The notes below the pieces were generated by a model, which was not told the origin of the DNA, did not search any database, and worked only from the letters and a program-made list of their open reading frames with translations. Made by a program: the position numbers and the translations under genes. Positions 48,934 through 57,479 of a DNA stretch of 64,000 bases are shown one piece after another; within the stretch, counting starts at the first letter, position 1, and every line of letters starts with the position of its first letter. Source of the DNA: CAWCGU01 sp963838095 (GTDB taxonomy: Bacteria; Actinomycetota; Thermoleophilia; Solirubrobacterales; 70-9); contig CAWIPO010000007.1 in assembly GCA_963838095.1 (NCBI GenBank), positions 124,001 through 188,000 on the forward strand, read 5' to 3'.

Positions 48934-49286
48934 CCGCTCGCCTCCGGCTCGGAGAGCGCGCGAGCGATCGCCTCGCCGGCGAGATCGGCGGTCACCAGGA
49001 CGGCGGCAAGGACGGCGGCGGCCAGCCCCGCATCCTCATCGCCGATCAGCCCGACGAGCAGGATCGCCGCGGTGAGGATCCAAAGCCGCGCCACCATCGA
49101 GCCCCCGACGAGCCCGAGCGCGCTCGTGCGGCGATCGGTGCGCGCAAGCCTCGCCTGGACGGCGCGCTGAAGCAGGGCCTGGGCAATCCAGGCGACGGCC
49201 GCGGCGGCGTAGCCGAGCAGCGGCAGGTCTGCGAGCACGAAGACCGGCAGCGCCACCGCGAGCACGACGAGGTCGAGGTTGCGCAT
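48930..49286 (-). CDS. AtpI-like small membrane protein of the ATP synthase operon
   Basis: The 118-residue protein has four hydrophobic segments (residues 3-20, 22-40, 59-78 and 83-103) and a Glu-rich tail. Its position directly before atpB, with a 4-base overlap, matches the i-subunit/AtpI slot of bacterial operons, where the protein helps assemble the c ring or transport magnesium. ATG 49286 (MRNLDLVVLAV) is favoured; GTG 49289 or the ATG at 49352 are alternatives. Sequence identity to AtpI is weak, so the label rests mainly on position and topology. Confidence 0.75.
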   Translation of the reverse strand: MRNLDLVVLAVALPVFVLADLPLLGYAAAAVAWIAQALLQRAVQARLARTDRRTSALGLVGGSMVARLWILTAAILLVGLIGDEDAGLAAAVLAAVLVTADLAGEAIARALSEPEASG

Positions 49287-49317
49287 CACGCTCGCCGCCC
49301 GGCCACCGGTCGCCTGG

Positions 49318-49546
49318 CTAGAGGGTTCTAAAGCGAGCGTAGACAAGGACAAGCCCCACGACGACGCCCGCGAACAGTCCGATCAGCCCCACCACCACTT
49401 CCAGCCCGACCAGCGAACCGAGCCCGAAGCCCGCAGCCGCACACCCGACCATCGACCCGATCACCAGCCCGCCGGCCGCGACCGCATCCGCCCTCGTAGG
49501 AGAACCCTTGCTGCTCGTCTGGGGTGTCTGAGTCGTCGAGTTCCAA
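49318..49546 (-). CDS. AtpZ-like small membrane protein, frameshifted
   Basis: This two-helix protein of 75 residues starts at TTG 49546 (MELDDSDTPDEQQGFSYE, acidic N-terminus). The membrane helices (ADAVAAGGLVIGSMVG, then LVGLEVVVGLIGLFAGVVVG) lie in the next frame. One extra G in the GGG at about 49490-49493 explains the break. The pattern (acidic lead, A-D-x-V-A-G-G-L-V-I-G, Gly-rich hairpin) is that of AtpZ/AtpI proteins, which form a Mg2+/Ca2+ pathway with AtpI. It would be the first gene of the ATP synthase operon. Confidence 0.68.
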
Positions 49547-49613
49547 ACGCGTCGTGCGGGGCCAGAGACAGAAATGGCCGCATCGGCGAAAGTAATCCGA
49601 GCGGGCCAGGGCG

Positions 49614-49619
49614 AATATA
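49614..49619 (-). promoter_or_regulatory. possible -10 box of the ATP synthase operon
   Basis: TATATT on this strand lies 68 bases before the TTG of the first operon gene. It is the only AT-rich hexamer in the 108-base gap between the PadR gene and the operon. No good -35 is visible at the right distance. Confidence 0.25.
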
Positions 49620-49654
49620 TCCGAACGACGCCGATCGCCGCCGCTGCCGGAGGG

Positions 49655-50203
49655 TCAGGCGGGGCCCGTGGTCCCGCCCGCGAGTTGGGACCAGAAGCGG
49701 ACCAATTCCGCTTCGCAGCGAATTCCGGCCTCGAGCGCCAACCGCTGGCCGCTGGGCATGTCCGGATAGTCGGCGGCGAGCTTCTCGTAGGCGCCCAGCT
49801 GCTCACGGTGGCCCGCGAGCTGTACCTCCGCCAGCTGCTTCGGATCGGCGTCGAAGAAGAGCTTGATCAGTCCCACATCCCTGAGCTCGAGCGACTCGTA
49901 GCGCGGCTGCTCGCGCCACTCGTCCAGGGCCCGTTCACCGGGGGAGGCGAGGCGGTAGATGCGCCTTCGCCTGCCCCTCTGCTCACGGCGCTCCTCCAGC
50001 AGCCCGGCCTGCGCCAACCGGGCGCATTCCGAGTAGACCTGCGTGTGCGGCACCGACCAGAAGTGGAAGACGCTGATCTCAGCGAAGCGCTTCAGGTCGT
50101 ACGGAGTTGCCGGTTGGCAGGCTTCCACCAGGCCGAGGACCACGTACGAGGTGTCGGTGAGCCTGACCTGCTCGCGCTCGATGCTCGTTTCGGGGGTTGA
50201 CAT
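49655..50203 (-). CDS. PadR-family transcriptional regulator
   Basis: The 182-residue protein has the PadR winged helix (TDTSYVVLGLVEACQPATPY, then VPHTQVYSECARLAQAGLLE, and the wing RRIYRLASPGERALDEW) and the C-terminal Vir_C-like helical domain (LFFDADPKQLAEVQLAGHRE). PadR repressors usually control an adjacent gene and respond to phenolic acids or other aromatics. It is divergent from a carotenoid oxygenase gene; the two promoters interleave. ATG 50203 (MSTPET) begins ATGTCAA, and an upstream ATG at 50209 adds two residues. Confidence 0.9.
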   Translation of the reverse strand: MSTPETSIEREQVRLTDTSYVVLGLVEACQPATPYDLKRFAEISVFHFWSVPHTQVYSECARLAQAGLLEERREQRGRRRRIYRLASPGERALDEWREQPRYESLELRDVGLIKLFFDADPKQLAEVQLAGHREQLGAYEKLAADYPDMPSGQRLALEAGIRCEAELVRFWSQLAGGTTGPA

Positions 50204-50238
50204 GGGCACAAGATAGCGCTACAGTCCGAACGATTCAA
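50197..50238. promoter_or_regulatory. interleaved divergent promoters of padR and the carotenoid oxygenase gene
   Basis: On the + strand, TTGACA (50197-50202), a 17-base spacer and TACAGT (50220-50225) form a strong promoter for the oxygenase. On the - strand, TTGAAT (50238-50233), a 17-base spacer and TATCTT (50215-50210) form the regulator's promoter, with its ATG only 6 bases on. The two overlap by 16 bases, so polymerase or PadR on one excludes the other. The oxygenase -35 overlaps the regulator's start codon. Confidence 0.65.
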
Positions 50239-50260
50239 CTCGAATGATGTAGGAGGAACC

Positions 50261-51685
50261 ATGGCAAGTGTCGAGACCGCAGCCCCCGCCCTCTCCGCCG
50301 CCGGAGGATTCAACTCTCTGACGGACGAGATCTCCGTCGGCGAGCTCCCCCTCACCGGGCAGCTGCCGCCGTGGCTTCACGGCTCGTTGCTGCGCACCGG
50401 GCCCGCGAACTGGGAGGTCGGCTCGCGCAGCCTCAGCCACTGGTTCGACGGCGAGGCGATGCTGCACCGCTTCGCGATCGGCGAAGGGAAGGTCTCCTAC
50501 GCGAACAAGTTCCTGAACGGGCGGGCACACCGCGCCAACCGCGAGCGCGGAGAGATCTCCTACGCCGAGTTCGCCACCGATCCGTGCCGCTCGCTGTTCA
50601 AGCGCGCCGCCACGCTCTTCAACCCGAAGGGTGGCCTCAGCGACAACTGCAACGTCAACCTCACCCGGCTCGGCGAGCGCTTCATCGCGATGACGGAGAC
50701 GCCGATCCCGGTCCAGTTCGATCCCGAGACGCTCGAGGCAGCGGGAGTCGCCTACGAGCCGCCCGGAGAGCTGACGACCGCGCACCCGCACATGGACCGC
50801 GAAAGCCGCGGGATGCTGAACTATGCCGCCAAGCTCGGGCCCCGAAGCTCCTACCGCTTCTTCCATCTCCGCCCCGACGCTCGGGCGCCCGAGCTGATCG
50901 GCTCGATCCCGACGCGAGAGCCGGCGTACATGCACTCGTTCGGGCTCACCGAGCGCTGGCTGATCCTCGCCGAGTACCCGCTCGTGGTCAACCCGCTGCG
51001 GCTGGCGCTGTCGGGCAGGCCCTACATCGAGAACTACCGCTGGAAGCCCGAGCGCGGCACCCGGTTCACGCTCGTCGACCGCTCCAGCGGCGACACCCTG
51101 GGGCCGTTCGAGTGCGAGACCCGCTTCGGCTTCCACCACGTCAACGCGTACGAGGACGGCGACGAGATCGTCGCCGACATCTGCACCTTCGCCGACGCGG
51201 GGATCATCGAAGCCCTGTACATGGACCGGCTGCGGGCCGGAAAGCGCCCGCCCTGGGCGCACCTGGAGCGGTTCCGGCTCTCGCCGAAGTCCGGAACGGT
51301 CGAGGTCGAGCGCCTGATCGAAGAGCCGTTCGAGCTGCCGCGGATCAATTACGGCCGCTGCAACGAGCGCCCGTACCGCTACGCATGGGGAACCGGAATC
51401 GGCGACTCAGAGTGGATCGACCGCATCGTCAAGGCCGACGTGGTCGATCGCCGAGCCGAGGTCTGGGCGGAAGACGGCTGCTACCCCGGGGAGCCGGTGT
51501 TCGTCGCCGAGCCCGGCGCGGAGGCCGAGGACGCCGGCGCCCTGCTGTCGGTCGTCTTCGACGCCGGCCGCCAGACCTCGTTCATGCTCGTGCTCGATGC
51601 GGCCACGCTCGAGGAGCGCGCCCGCGCCGAGGTCCCCCACCACGTCCCGTTCGGCTTCCACGGCCAGTACGCCGCGGGGGTCTAG
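50261..51685 (+). CDS. carotenoid cleavage oxygenase (RPE65/CCD family)
   Basis: The 474-residue non-haem iron enzyme cleaves carotenoids or stilbenes. The four iron-binding His are in TTAHPHMDRES, PAYMHSFGLTERW, RFGFHHVNAYEDGDE and the C-terminal HVPFGFHGQYA, and the substrate-barrel start is LPPWLHGSLLRTGPANWEVG with SHWFDGEAMLHRF. A strong ribosome site (TAGGAGGAACC) precedes the ATG. The interleaved promoter region with the divergent PadR regulator suggests regulated expression, perhaps by an aromatic or apocarotenoid signal. Confidence 0.95.
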   Translation: MASVETAAPALSAAGGFNSLTDEISVGELPLTGQLPPWLHGSLLRTGPANWEVGSRSLSHWFDGEAMLHRFAIGEGKVSYANKFLNGRAHRANRERGEISYAEFATDPCRSLFKRAATLFNPKGGLSDNCNVNLTRLGERFIAMTETPIPVQFDPETLEAAGVAYEPPGELTTAHPHMDRESRGMLNYAAKLGPRSSYRFFHLRPDARAPELIGSIPTREPAYMHSFGLTERWLILAEYPLVVNPLRLALSGRPYIENYRWKPERGTRFTLVDRSSGDTLGPFECETRFGFHHVNAYEDGDEIVADICTFADAGIIEALYMDRLRAGKRPPWAHLERFRLSPKSGTVEVERLIEEPFELPRINYGRCNERPYRYAWGTGIGDSEWIDRIVKADVVDRRAEVWAEDGCYPGEPVFVAEPGAEAEDAGALLSVVFDAGRQTSFMLVLDAATLEERARAEVPHHVPFGFHGQYAAGV

Positions 51686-51722
51686 TCACGAACGGCAGCA
51701 CCGAGGGAGAGGAAACGGCCGC

Positions 51723-52469
51723 TCAGAGGAGGGGCGCCTTGACCAGGCGCAGGCGAATGTCCAGCGCCGTCTGGGCAGCCTGAAGCTGCGGGGCGAAGCG
51801 GGTGATGCCGACGACGCCGAATCCGGCGGGGCCCTCGTGGTAGCCGAGGGTGACCAGCACGCCGACCGCCCTGCCGTCCTCGGTTGTGACGCCGCTGCCG
51901 GAGTCGCCCGGGGCGATCGGGCCCTGCGCGTGGACGAGATCGGGGTCCGGCATCCCGAAAGCGGTGAGGCTGCGGGCGGGCGACGCTTGGCCGATCAGCG
52001 CCCCGTTGCCGTAGAAGTTGAGCGTGGTGGTTTCATCGGTGATGTCGGAGTTGATGCCCGTGGGACCGCCGAACCTGCACATCTGCGGGTTCGGTGTCAC
52101 GGACTTGCGGAGGCGGATCAGCGAGAAGTCCTTCGGATCGTCGAGGACCGCGTAGGCGAACTTGCCGATCCGGTTTCCGTCCGGGTCTTCGGCGGTGGGA
52201 GCTCCGGCGGGCCGGTAGGTGTGCTCGCCACTGATCTCCTCGTCGGGGCTCTCGCCGGGCACACAGTGCCCCGCCGTCCCGGCGTAGGTGCGGCGGTCGG
52301 AGCCGCGCCAGACGAAGTTGAGCGTGCAGGAGCCGGCCTTGGTCACGACCTCGGCGCCCGGACGGACCCCGGTGCAGGCCGCCGTCGCGGCAGCGGCAAG
52401 CCCCGCCACCGCCGCAATCACAAGGAAGGTGGCGAAGATGGCCGTGACTGCGCGCCGGCTCGTCCCCAC
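51723..52469 (-). CDS. exported trypsin-like serine protease
   Basis: The 248-residue protein has a signal segment (AIFATFLVIAAVAGLAAAA) and a chymotrypsin fold. The triad is His in YAGTAGHCVPG, Asp in DPKDFSLIRLRK and Ser in APGDSGSGV. A Cys pair (AACTG and the Cys of GHC or GSC) may form a disulfide. It lacks a PDZ domain, so it is a simple extracellular S1 protease like bacterial alpha-lytic relatives but shorter and without an obvious prodomain. It sits 35 bases downstream of wecA on the same strand and converges on the oxygenase gene. Confidence 0.85.
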   Translation of the reverse strand: MGTSRRAVTAIFATFLVIAAVAGLAAAATAACTGVRPGAEVVTKAGSCTLNFVWRGSDRRTYAGTAGHCVPGESPDEEISGEHTYRPAGAPTAEDPDGNRIGKFAYAVLDDPKDFSLIRLRKSVTPNPQMCRFGGPTGINSDITDETTTLNFYGNGALIGQASPARSLTAFGMPDPDLVHAQGPIAPGDSGSGVTTEDGRAVGVLVTLGYHEGPAGFGVVGITRFAPQLQAAQTALDIRLRLVKAPLL

Positions 52470-52504
52470 AGCGGCAATGCTGCCACAACCGGGCTATCGC
52501 GGCG

Positions 52505-53803
52505 TCAGCGGCCCGGGGGCGGAACGGCGCCGAATTCGCCCGTGTCCGGGTCAAGGTCCGCGAACTCGCCCGTCTCCGGGTCGACCGCCGCGAAGCTGCC
52601 CGTCTCGAGCTCGTGGGCGACGCCGCGGTCGACCTCCTCCGGCGACGCCGGGCCGCCGGCGAGGCCCGTGAGCTGGCGCTGGCGGAAGCGGCGCAGCTTC
52701 AGGATCTCCAGCGCGATCAGCAGATAGACGCTCGCCGCGGCCGCGGTGACGAGGAAGATCGACATCACCACCGTCCACAGGGCGTCGAAGTTGCCGTGAT
52801 CGTCGCTGTAGGGCACGAAGCGAAGCGCGAGCGCGAGCGCGGCCATCGCCAGCGCCCAGCCGTACATGTACACGAGCGTGCGTCGTTGCGAGAAGCCGAT
52901 GTTGGCCATCCGATGGTGAAAGTGCCAGCGGTCCGCCTTGTAAACGGGACGCCCGTACTTGAGCCGCTTCGCGACCACGAAGCCCGTATCGAGAATCGGC
53001 AGCGCAAGCACCAGGAGCGGGAACAGCAGGGCCACGATCGCGTTCGTCTTCAAAGCCCCCTGCACCGCGACGGCGGCGAGCAGGTAGCCGAGCAGGTTGG
53101 AGCCGCTGTCCCCCATGAAGGTCGAGGCGGGAGGGAAGCCGTGTCGCAGGAAGCCGAGCGCCGAGCCGCTGGTGAGCGCCGCGAGCACTCCCGCAGCGAA
53201 GCGATCCAGAGACAGGGCGATCACCCCGAGTGTCGCTGCCGAGATCGCGCACACACCGGCCGCAAGCCCGTCGACGCCGTCGATCAGGTTGACCACGTTG
53301 ATCACCGCCACGAACCCGATCACGGTGAGCACGAAGCCGAGATCCACCTCGCCCACGAGCGGAAGCTCGAAGAGATCGACCTTCCCCGGCTCGACCCGGC
53401 CGATGAAGGGCAGGGTGAAGTTTCCGACCTTCACGCCCGCCGCAACGGGGATCACAGAGGCGATGGTCTGGCCGAGCAGCTTCAGCCCGGCCGGAAGGTC
53501 CGTCACGTCGTCGATCGCGCCCACCGCCGTGATCACGAGTGCGCCGGCGAGGATCGCCCTGTACTGCGGCTCCCAGGGAAGGAACAGCACCCCGGCGACG
53601 AGCACGCCGGCGAGGATCCCGAGGCCGCCCAGGGCGGGGGTCGGCAGCTCGTGAATGCTGCGCTCGCCGGGGTAGTCGATCGCGCCGACGCGACGCGCGA
53701 GCCGGTCGGTGAACGGGACCACGAGCCAGGCCAGCAGCCCCGCGACTGTGAACGCCAGCAGGGCGTCGAGAACGTCGGGCGGGGTGTCGTCGCCGATCAG
53801 CAC
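52505..53803 (-). CDS. wecA: undecaprenyl-phosphate GlcNAc-1-phosphate transferase (WecA/TagO type)
   Basis: The 432-residue polytopic enzyme (about 10-11 membrane helices) starts glycan assembly by moving HexNAc-1-P to undecaprenyl phosphate. Conserved motifs are AVGAIDDVTDLP, VVNLIDGVDGLAAGV, TFMGDSGSNLLGY and the cytosolic DRWHFHHRMANIGFSQRR. A cytosolic C-terminal tail carries three 10-residue repeats. In actinobacteria wecA normally lies between glyA or tsaC and the ATP synthase operon; here it does so with extra genes on both sides. It starts at GTG, 9 bases from the asparagine synthetase stop. Confidence 0.94.
   Translation of the reverse strand: MLIGDDTPPDVLDALLAFTVAGLLAWLVVPFTDRLARRVGAIDYPGERSIHELPTPALGGLGILAGVLVAGVLFLPWEPQYRAILAGALVITAVGAIDDVTDLPAGLKLLGQTIASVIPVAAGVKVGNFTLPFIGRVEPGKVDLFELPLVGEVDLGFVLTVIGFVAVINVVNLIDGVDGLAAGVCAISAATLGVIALSLDRFAAGVLAALTSGSALGFLRHGFPPASTFMGDSGSNLLGYLLAAVAVQGALKTNAIVALLFPLLVLALPILDTGFVVAKRLKYGRPVYKADRWHFHHRMANIGFSQRRTLVYMYGWALAMAALALALRFVPYSDDHGNFDALWTVVMSIFLVTAAAASVYLLIALEILKLRRFRQRQLTGLAGGPASPEEVDRGVAHELETGSFAAVDPETGEFADLDPDTGEFGAVPPPGR
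52517..52606 (-). repeat. three 10-residue repeats encoded at the end of wecA
   Basis: The encoded units are ETGSFAAVDP, ETGEFADLDP and DTGEFGAVPP. They occupy the cytosolic tail of the transferase. The DNA copies differ at several positions, so the array is not a recent duplication. Confidence 0.75.
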
Positions 53804-53812
53804 GTCAGTCGG

Positions 53813-55702
53813 TCATCGTTGGGTCAGCGCTTCGGGGACCCGCGCGTAGCGCTCGTGCCAGAGGGTGAACGCGAGCAGCCCCCAGATCTGGCGGCTGTAG
53901 TCCTCTCGGCGGGCGACGTGGCCGTCGAGCAGGCGCTCGACGGCCTCGGAGCGGAAGTACCCCTGGCGCTTCAGCGTCTCCGGTGAGAGCACGTCTCGGG
54001 CAAACGGCTCCATCGGGCCTCGCAGCCAGGCGGCGACGGGGATCGAGAAGCCGTGCTTGCGACCATGGACGATCGCGCGCGGCAGCAGCGGCGCGAGGGC
54101 GCGGCGAAGCAGCACCTTCTTGCGAAGCCCGCGGACCTTGTGCCTCGTAGGCAGCGCGAAGGCGAAATCGGCCACCGCCGGGTCGAGGAACGGGACGCGG
54201 GTTTCGAGCGAGTGGGCCATGCTCGCGCGGTCGGTCTTGACCAGCAGGTCGTCGACCAGGTAGATCCCCAGATCGACGTCCTGCAGTCTTGCCAGGGCCT
54301 CGGCGTCGGCCGTTTTCGCGTAGCGCTCGCGGTACGGCTCGAGCGGGTCACTCCCGTGCCCTCCCGCGCACAGCAGTTCCTCCCGCGCGGCCGGCGAGAA
54401 GATCTCCTTCCAGCCGTGGTGGCGCTCGAGCGGCGGCAGGTGGGCGGCGCGGACGAACCTCTTCGCCCGGTAGTCGAAGCTGACCTTCCTCGACGAGCTC
54501 GGCAGCAGCTCGACGAGGGGGCGCGCCGGCCTGGCGAGGAAGCCCAGTCGCGGCGCCAGCATGTCGGCGACGTAGGTCTGGTAGCCGCCGAACAGCTCGT
54601 CTCCCCCCTCGCCTGAGAGGGCGACCTTGACCTCCCCGGCGGCGAGCTGGGAGACGAGATAGGTCGGCAGCGCGGACGAGTCGCCGAAGGGCTCGTCGAA
54701 GGCCTCGACGATCTGCGGAAGCAGCTCGACCGCGTCGGGCCGCACGACCAGCTCGTGATGGTCGGTGCCGTAGCGCTCTGCGATCAGGCGAGCCCGCTCC
54801 AACTCGTCGAACGAGCTCTCCTCGAAGCCGATCGAGAACGTCCGCAGGCGCTCCCCGCTCTCCATCGCGGCGAACGCCGCCAGCGCCGAGGAGTCGAGCC
54901 CGCCGGAGAGGAGCACGCCGACCGGCACGTCGGAGACCAGATGGGCGCGGACCGAATCGCGCAGGCGCTCGCGCAGCTCCGCTTCGAGCTGCTCCCCGGG
55001 CTCCCGCCGCAGCCGATCGGCCGGCGCGGGCCGCAGCTCGGCGTATCCGGAGACGGCGACCGTGCCCGCCTCCCAGACGAGCAGGTGAGCGGCCGGCAGC
55101 TTGCGAACATCGCGGAAGATCGTCAGCGGCGCGGGGATCGAGTTGAAGGCGAGAAAGGCGTGCAGCGCGTCGATGTCCAGGTCCCGCGACAGCCCGGGAT
55201 CGCGAAGCAGCGCCTTCAGCTCGGAGGCGAACGACAGCCGGCCGCCGGCCTGCGCGTAGTACAGGGGCTTGATCCCGAAGCGGTCGCGGGCGAGCACGAG
55301 CCGCCCGCGCTTCGAGTCCCACAGGGCCAGCGCGAACATTCCCCGCAGCTCGTGCACGAACTCGAGCCCCCGCTCCTCGTAGAGGTGCACCAGGACCTCG
55401 GTGTCGCCCTGCGTGCGGAAGCTGTGACCCTGGCGCTCCAGGCGACGGCGCAGCTCGCGGTAGTTGTAGATCTCCCCGTTCTGGACAACGTGGATCGAGC
55501 CGTCCTCGTTGGCGATCGGCTGGTCGCCGTGCTCCAGGTCGATGATCGAGAGGCGTCGCGCCCCGAGCCCGACCGGGCCGTCGATCACCACGCCCTCGCT
55601 GTCGGGCCCGCGATGGACCATGGCCTCGTTCATTGCCGCGAGCAGCAATGGATCCGGCGGGGAAGCGGCCTCGGCGACCGCCAGCCCGCAAATGCCGCAC
55701 AT
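53813..55702 (-). CDS. asnB: asparagine synthetase (glutamine-hydrolysing), AsnB-type
   Basis: The 629-residue protein has an N-terminal class II glutaminase with nucleophile Cys 2 (MCGICGL, HRGPDSEG) and a C-terminal ATP-pyrophosphatase synthetase domain with the PP-loop LLSGGLDSSALAAF. The overall length and internal motifs (SFRTQGDTEVLVHLYEE, GMFALALWDSKRGRLVLARD) match the long AsnB subfamily found in exopolysaccharide clusters, where it amidates sugars or other acids. Its neighbours (sugar transferase, DUF354, GT4, WecA) favour such a glycan-modifying role over bulk asparagine synthesis. Confidence 0.94.
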   Translation of the reverse strand: MCGICGLAVAEAASPPDPLLLAAMNEAMVHRGPDSEGVVIDGPVGLGARRLSIIDLEHGDQPIANEDGSIHVVQNGEIYNYRELRRRLERQGHSFRTQGDTEVLVHLYEERGLEFVHELRGMFALALWDSKRGRLVLARDRFGIKPLYYAQAGGRLSFASELKALLRDPGLSRDLDIDALHAFLAFNSIPAPLTIFRDVRKLPAAHLLVWEAGTVAVSGYAELRPAPADRLRREPGEQLEAELRERLRDSVRAHLVSDVPVGVLLSGGLDSSALAAFAAMESGERLRTFSIGFEESSFDELERARLIAERYGTDHHELVVRPDAVELLPQIVEAFDEPFGDSSALPTYLVSQLAAGEVKVALSGEGGDELFGGYQTYVADMLAPRLGFLARPARPLVELLPSSSRKVSFDYRAKRFVRAAHLPPLERHHGWKEIFSPAAREELLCAGGHGSDPLEPYRERYAKTADAEALARLQDVDLGIYLVDDLLVKTDRASMAHSLETRVPFLDPAVADFAFALPTRHKVRGLRKKVLLRRALAPLLPRAIVHGRKHGFSIPVAAWLRGPMEPFARDVLSPETLKRQGYFRSEAVERLLDGHVARREDYSRQIWGLLAFTLWHERYARVPEALTQR

Positions 55703-55710
55703 GGGCGGGC

Positions 55711-55716
55711 AGTTTA
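55711..55716 (-). promoter_or_regulatory. putative -10 box before asnB
   Basis: TAAACT on this strand ends 8 bases before the asnB ATG, giving a near-leaderless transcript. Confidence 0.35.
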
Positions 55717-55747
55717 GGGTCAGGGTTGGAGGGACCCCCGGCCGGCG

Positions 55748-56443
55748 TCAGGCGCGCGGCGTCGAGCCCCCCGCCGCATGACGGTCGCCGCTGAGCGCGT
55801 GGCGCGCTGTGATCCCGATCACCGTCAGATACAGGGACGGCGAGCGATCCGCGATGTACTCGAGGTCGTGAGCGAGCTTGAAGGCCCACGAGTCCTCGCG
55901 CGTGACGCGGGTCTGCGCCAGGCCCGTGACGCCGGGACGCACCACCAGGCGCTGCCAGTACTGCGGCATCGCGTCGCTGATCTCCTGGAAGAAGGCGGGA
56001 CGGATCGGCCTCGGGCCGACGATGCTCATGTCCCCTCGGAGGACGTTCAAGAGCTGGGGGAGCTCGTCGAGATAGGCGGCGCGCAGCAAACGGCCGATCG
56101 CCGTCATCTCCTCGACGGTTCGCGTCGTCAATTCCTCGCCGTAGAGATTGCCGAGCCGGCCCTCGGCGCCGCTGCGCAGGGTTCGGAACTTGTACATCGC
56201 GAACACGCGGCCGAAACGGCCGACCCTCGCCCCCCGGTACAGGACCGGCGACCCCGACAGCACCCTGATCGACACGACGATCAGCACGAGCAGCGGCGAT
56301 ACCACGGCGAGAGCCACGCCCGAGAGGCCGATGTCGAGTGCCCTCAGCAGCGTGTCGCTTCGCCGCCGCTCGAACGCGTGCGGCATGTGCTGGTAGCGCT
56401 CGGCGAGCGAGCCGTCGGGCGGATGGCCCACGCCGGTGCTCAT
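55748..56443 (-). CDS. sugar transferase (bacterial priming glycosyltransferase type)
   Basis: The 231-residue protein belongs to the undecaprenyl-phosphate phosphoglycosyltransferase superfamily (PglC/WcaJ catalytic domain). One hydrophobic segment (ALDIGLSGVALAVVSPLLVL, residues 30-51) is followed by FAMYKFRTLRSGAE, LDELPQLLNVLRGDMSIVGP and RPGVTGLAQTRV, the conserved catalytic and binding stretches. It lacks the CoA-binding-like N-terminal domain of long homologues. ATG 56443 overlaps the stop of the DUF354 gene by 4 bases. It would attach the first phosphosugar of a surface polymer. Confidence 0.92.
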   Translation of the reverse strand: MSTGVGHPPDGSLAERYQHMPHAFERRRSDTLLRALDIGLSGVALAVVSPLLVLIVVSIRVLSGSPVLYRGARVGRFGRVFAMYKFRTLRSGAEGRLGNLYGEELTTRTVEEMTAIGRLLRAAYLDELPQLLNVLRGDMSIVGPRPIRPAFFQEISDAMPQYWQRLVVRPGVTGLAQTRVTREDSWAFKLAHDLEYIADRSPSLYLTVIGITARHALSGDRHAAGGSTPRA

Positions 56444-57450
56444 CCCAAGGTGCCGAGGATGAGATCGACCAGGTAGCCGGGGTCGCGGCGGACGCGGGCA
56501 TCGCCTGGAGCGTCCTTCTTGCGCAACTCCAGCGCGCGGGGGTCGGTGAGCGGCCTCAAGCGGCCCTCTCGGATCAGCCACTCGTCGACGCCGCCCAGCC
56601 TGCCGCCGTAGGTGGTGTAAACGGGAGTCCCGAGCGCGACGGCCTCACGGTTCATCGTCCCCCCGGCGGAGACGACGAGATCGGCGAGAGCGACCAGGCT
56701 CTGCGCCTCCACCGCCCGCTCCGGGACGATCACCGAGGGAAGGGCCAGGCTCTTGACGTAGTCGCGTTGGGTCGGCGTGCGCGGAAGCACCGCCGCGTGA
56801 ACATTCTCGTCGGTGCCGAGCTGTGCCAGCACCTGCGGGAAGAGCGGGTTCGACTTGCGGTGATAGAGGGAGATGTCGGGGGGAGGCCGGACGATCACGA
56901 TCACCCGGCTGGTGTCGAGACCGAGCTTCTCGAGCGCCTCCGGGTCGGGCTCGAAATCCGACAGGTAGTACTCCTCCTTCAGCCCCGGATAGCGGAACAG
57001 CTTCTCTGGGCCGACGCCGAACTTCCGCAGTCGTTGCGGCGGCACGGCCTCCGGGAAGATCACCCGGCGGGCGAGCCGGCAGCCGACGTGATGCTGGGTG
57101 ACCGCGAATTCGTAGTCGTGCATGTTCGCCTCGGGGATGCCGAGCTCGCGGGCCGCAAGGGCGAGATCGTTGGACCCGTGCGCAACGGCGAGATCGAAGC
57201 CCCGCCCCTTCCCGAAACGGCGCATCGCCGTGCTCCGCTCCACCAGGCGCAGGAACTTGCGTGTTCGCGAAGCTCCCCCGTGCTGCCCGATGCTCGTGTG
57301 CTCGATCCCGTGCAGCTCGAGCAGCTCCAGCGTCTGCGCGTACTCGCGCGCGGTGACCTCGACCTCGTGACCCTGGGCTCGCAGACGCTCGATGATCGGG
57401 CGCAGCACGAGGACGTGCGCCGAACCGGTCATGTCCACCCAGATCCTCAT
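56440..57450 (-). CDS. DUF354 family protein, GT-B-like glycosyltransferase
   Basis: The 336-residue protein shows the DUF354 pattern: MRIWVDMTGSAHVLVLRPII at the start, then GFDLAVAHGSNDLALAAREL, MHDYEFAVTQHHVGCRLA and the C-terminal DLVVSAGGTMNREAVALGTP, as in MurG-like folds with a UDP-binding loop. Members occur in archaeal and bacterial polysaccharide loci and are thought to be glycosyltransferases. It shares an ATGA overlap with the downstream sugar transferase and follows a GT4 gene by 29 bases. Confidence 0.88.
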   Translation of the reverse strand: MRIWVDMTGSAHVLVLRPIIERLRAQGHEVEVTAREYAQTLELLELHGIEHTSIGQHGGASRTRKFLRLVERSTAMRRFGKGRGFDLAVAHGSNDLALAARELGIPEANMHDYEFAVTQHHVGCRLARRVIFPEAVPPQRLRKFGVGPEKLFRYPGLKEEYYLSDFEPDPEALEKLGLDTSRVIVIVRPPPDISLYHRKSNPLFPQVLAQLGTDENVHAAVLPRTPTQRDYVKSLALPSVIVPERAVEAQSLVALADLVVSAGGTMNREAVALGTPVYTTYGGRLGGVDEWLIREGRLRPLTDPRALELRKKDAPGDARVRRDPGYLVDLILGTLG

Positions 57451-57479
57451 CCCGGCACGCTCGGCACCTTAGCCACTGC

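Noticed and set aside
53813..56501. Long alternative frame running through asnB and the sugar transferase gene
   Set aside because: Translation is Arg/Ala/Gly-rich shadow; asnB and the sugar transferase have clear motifs in other frames.
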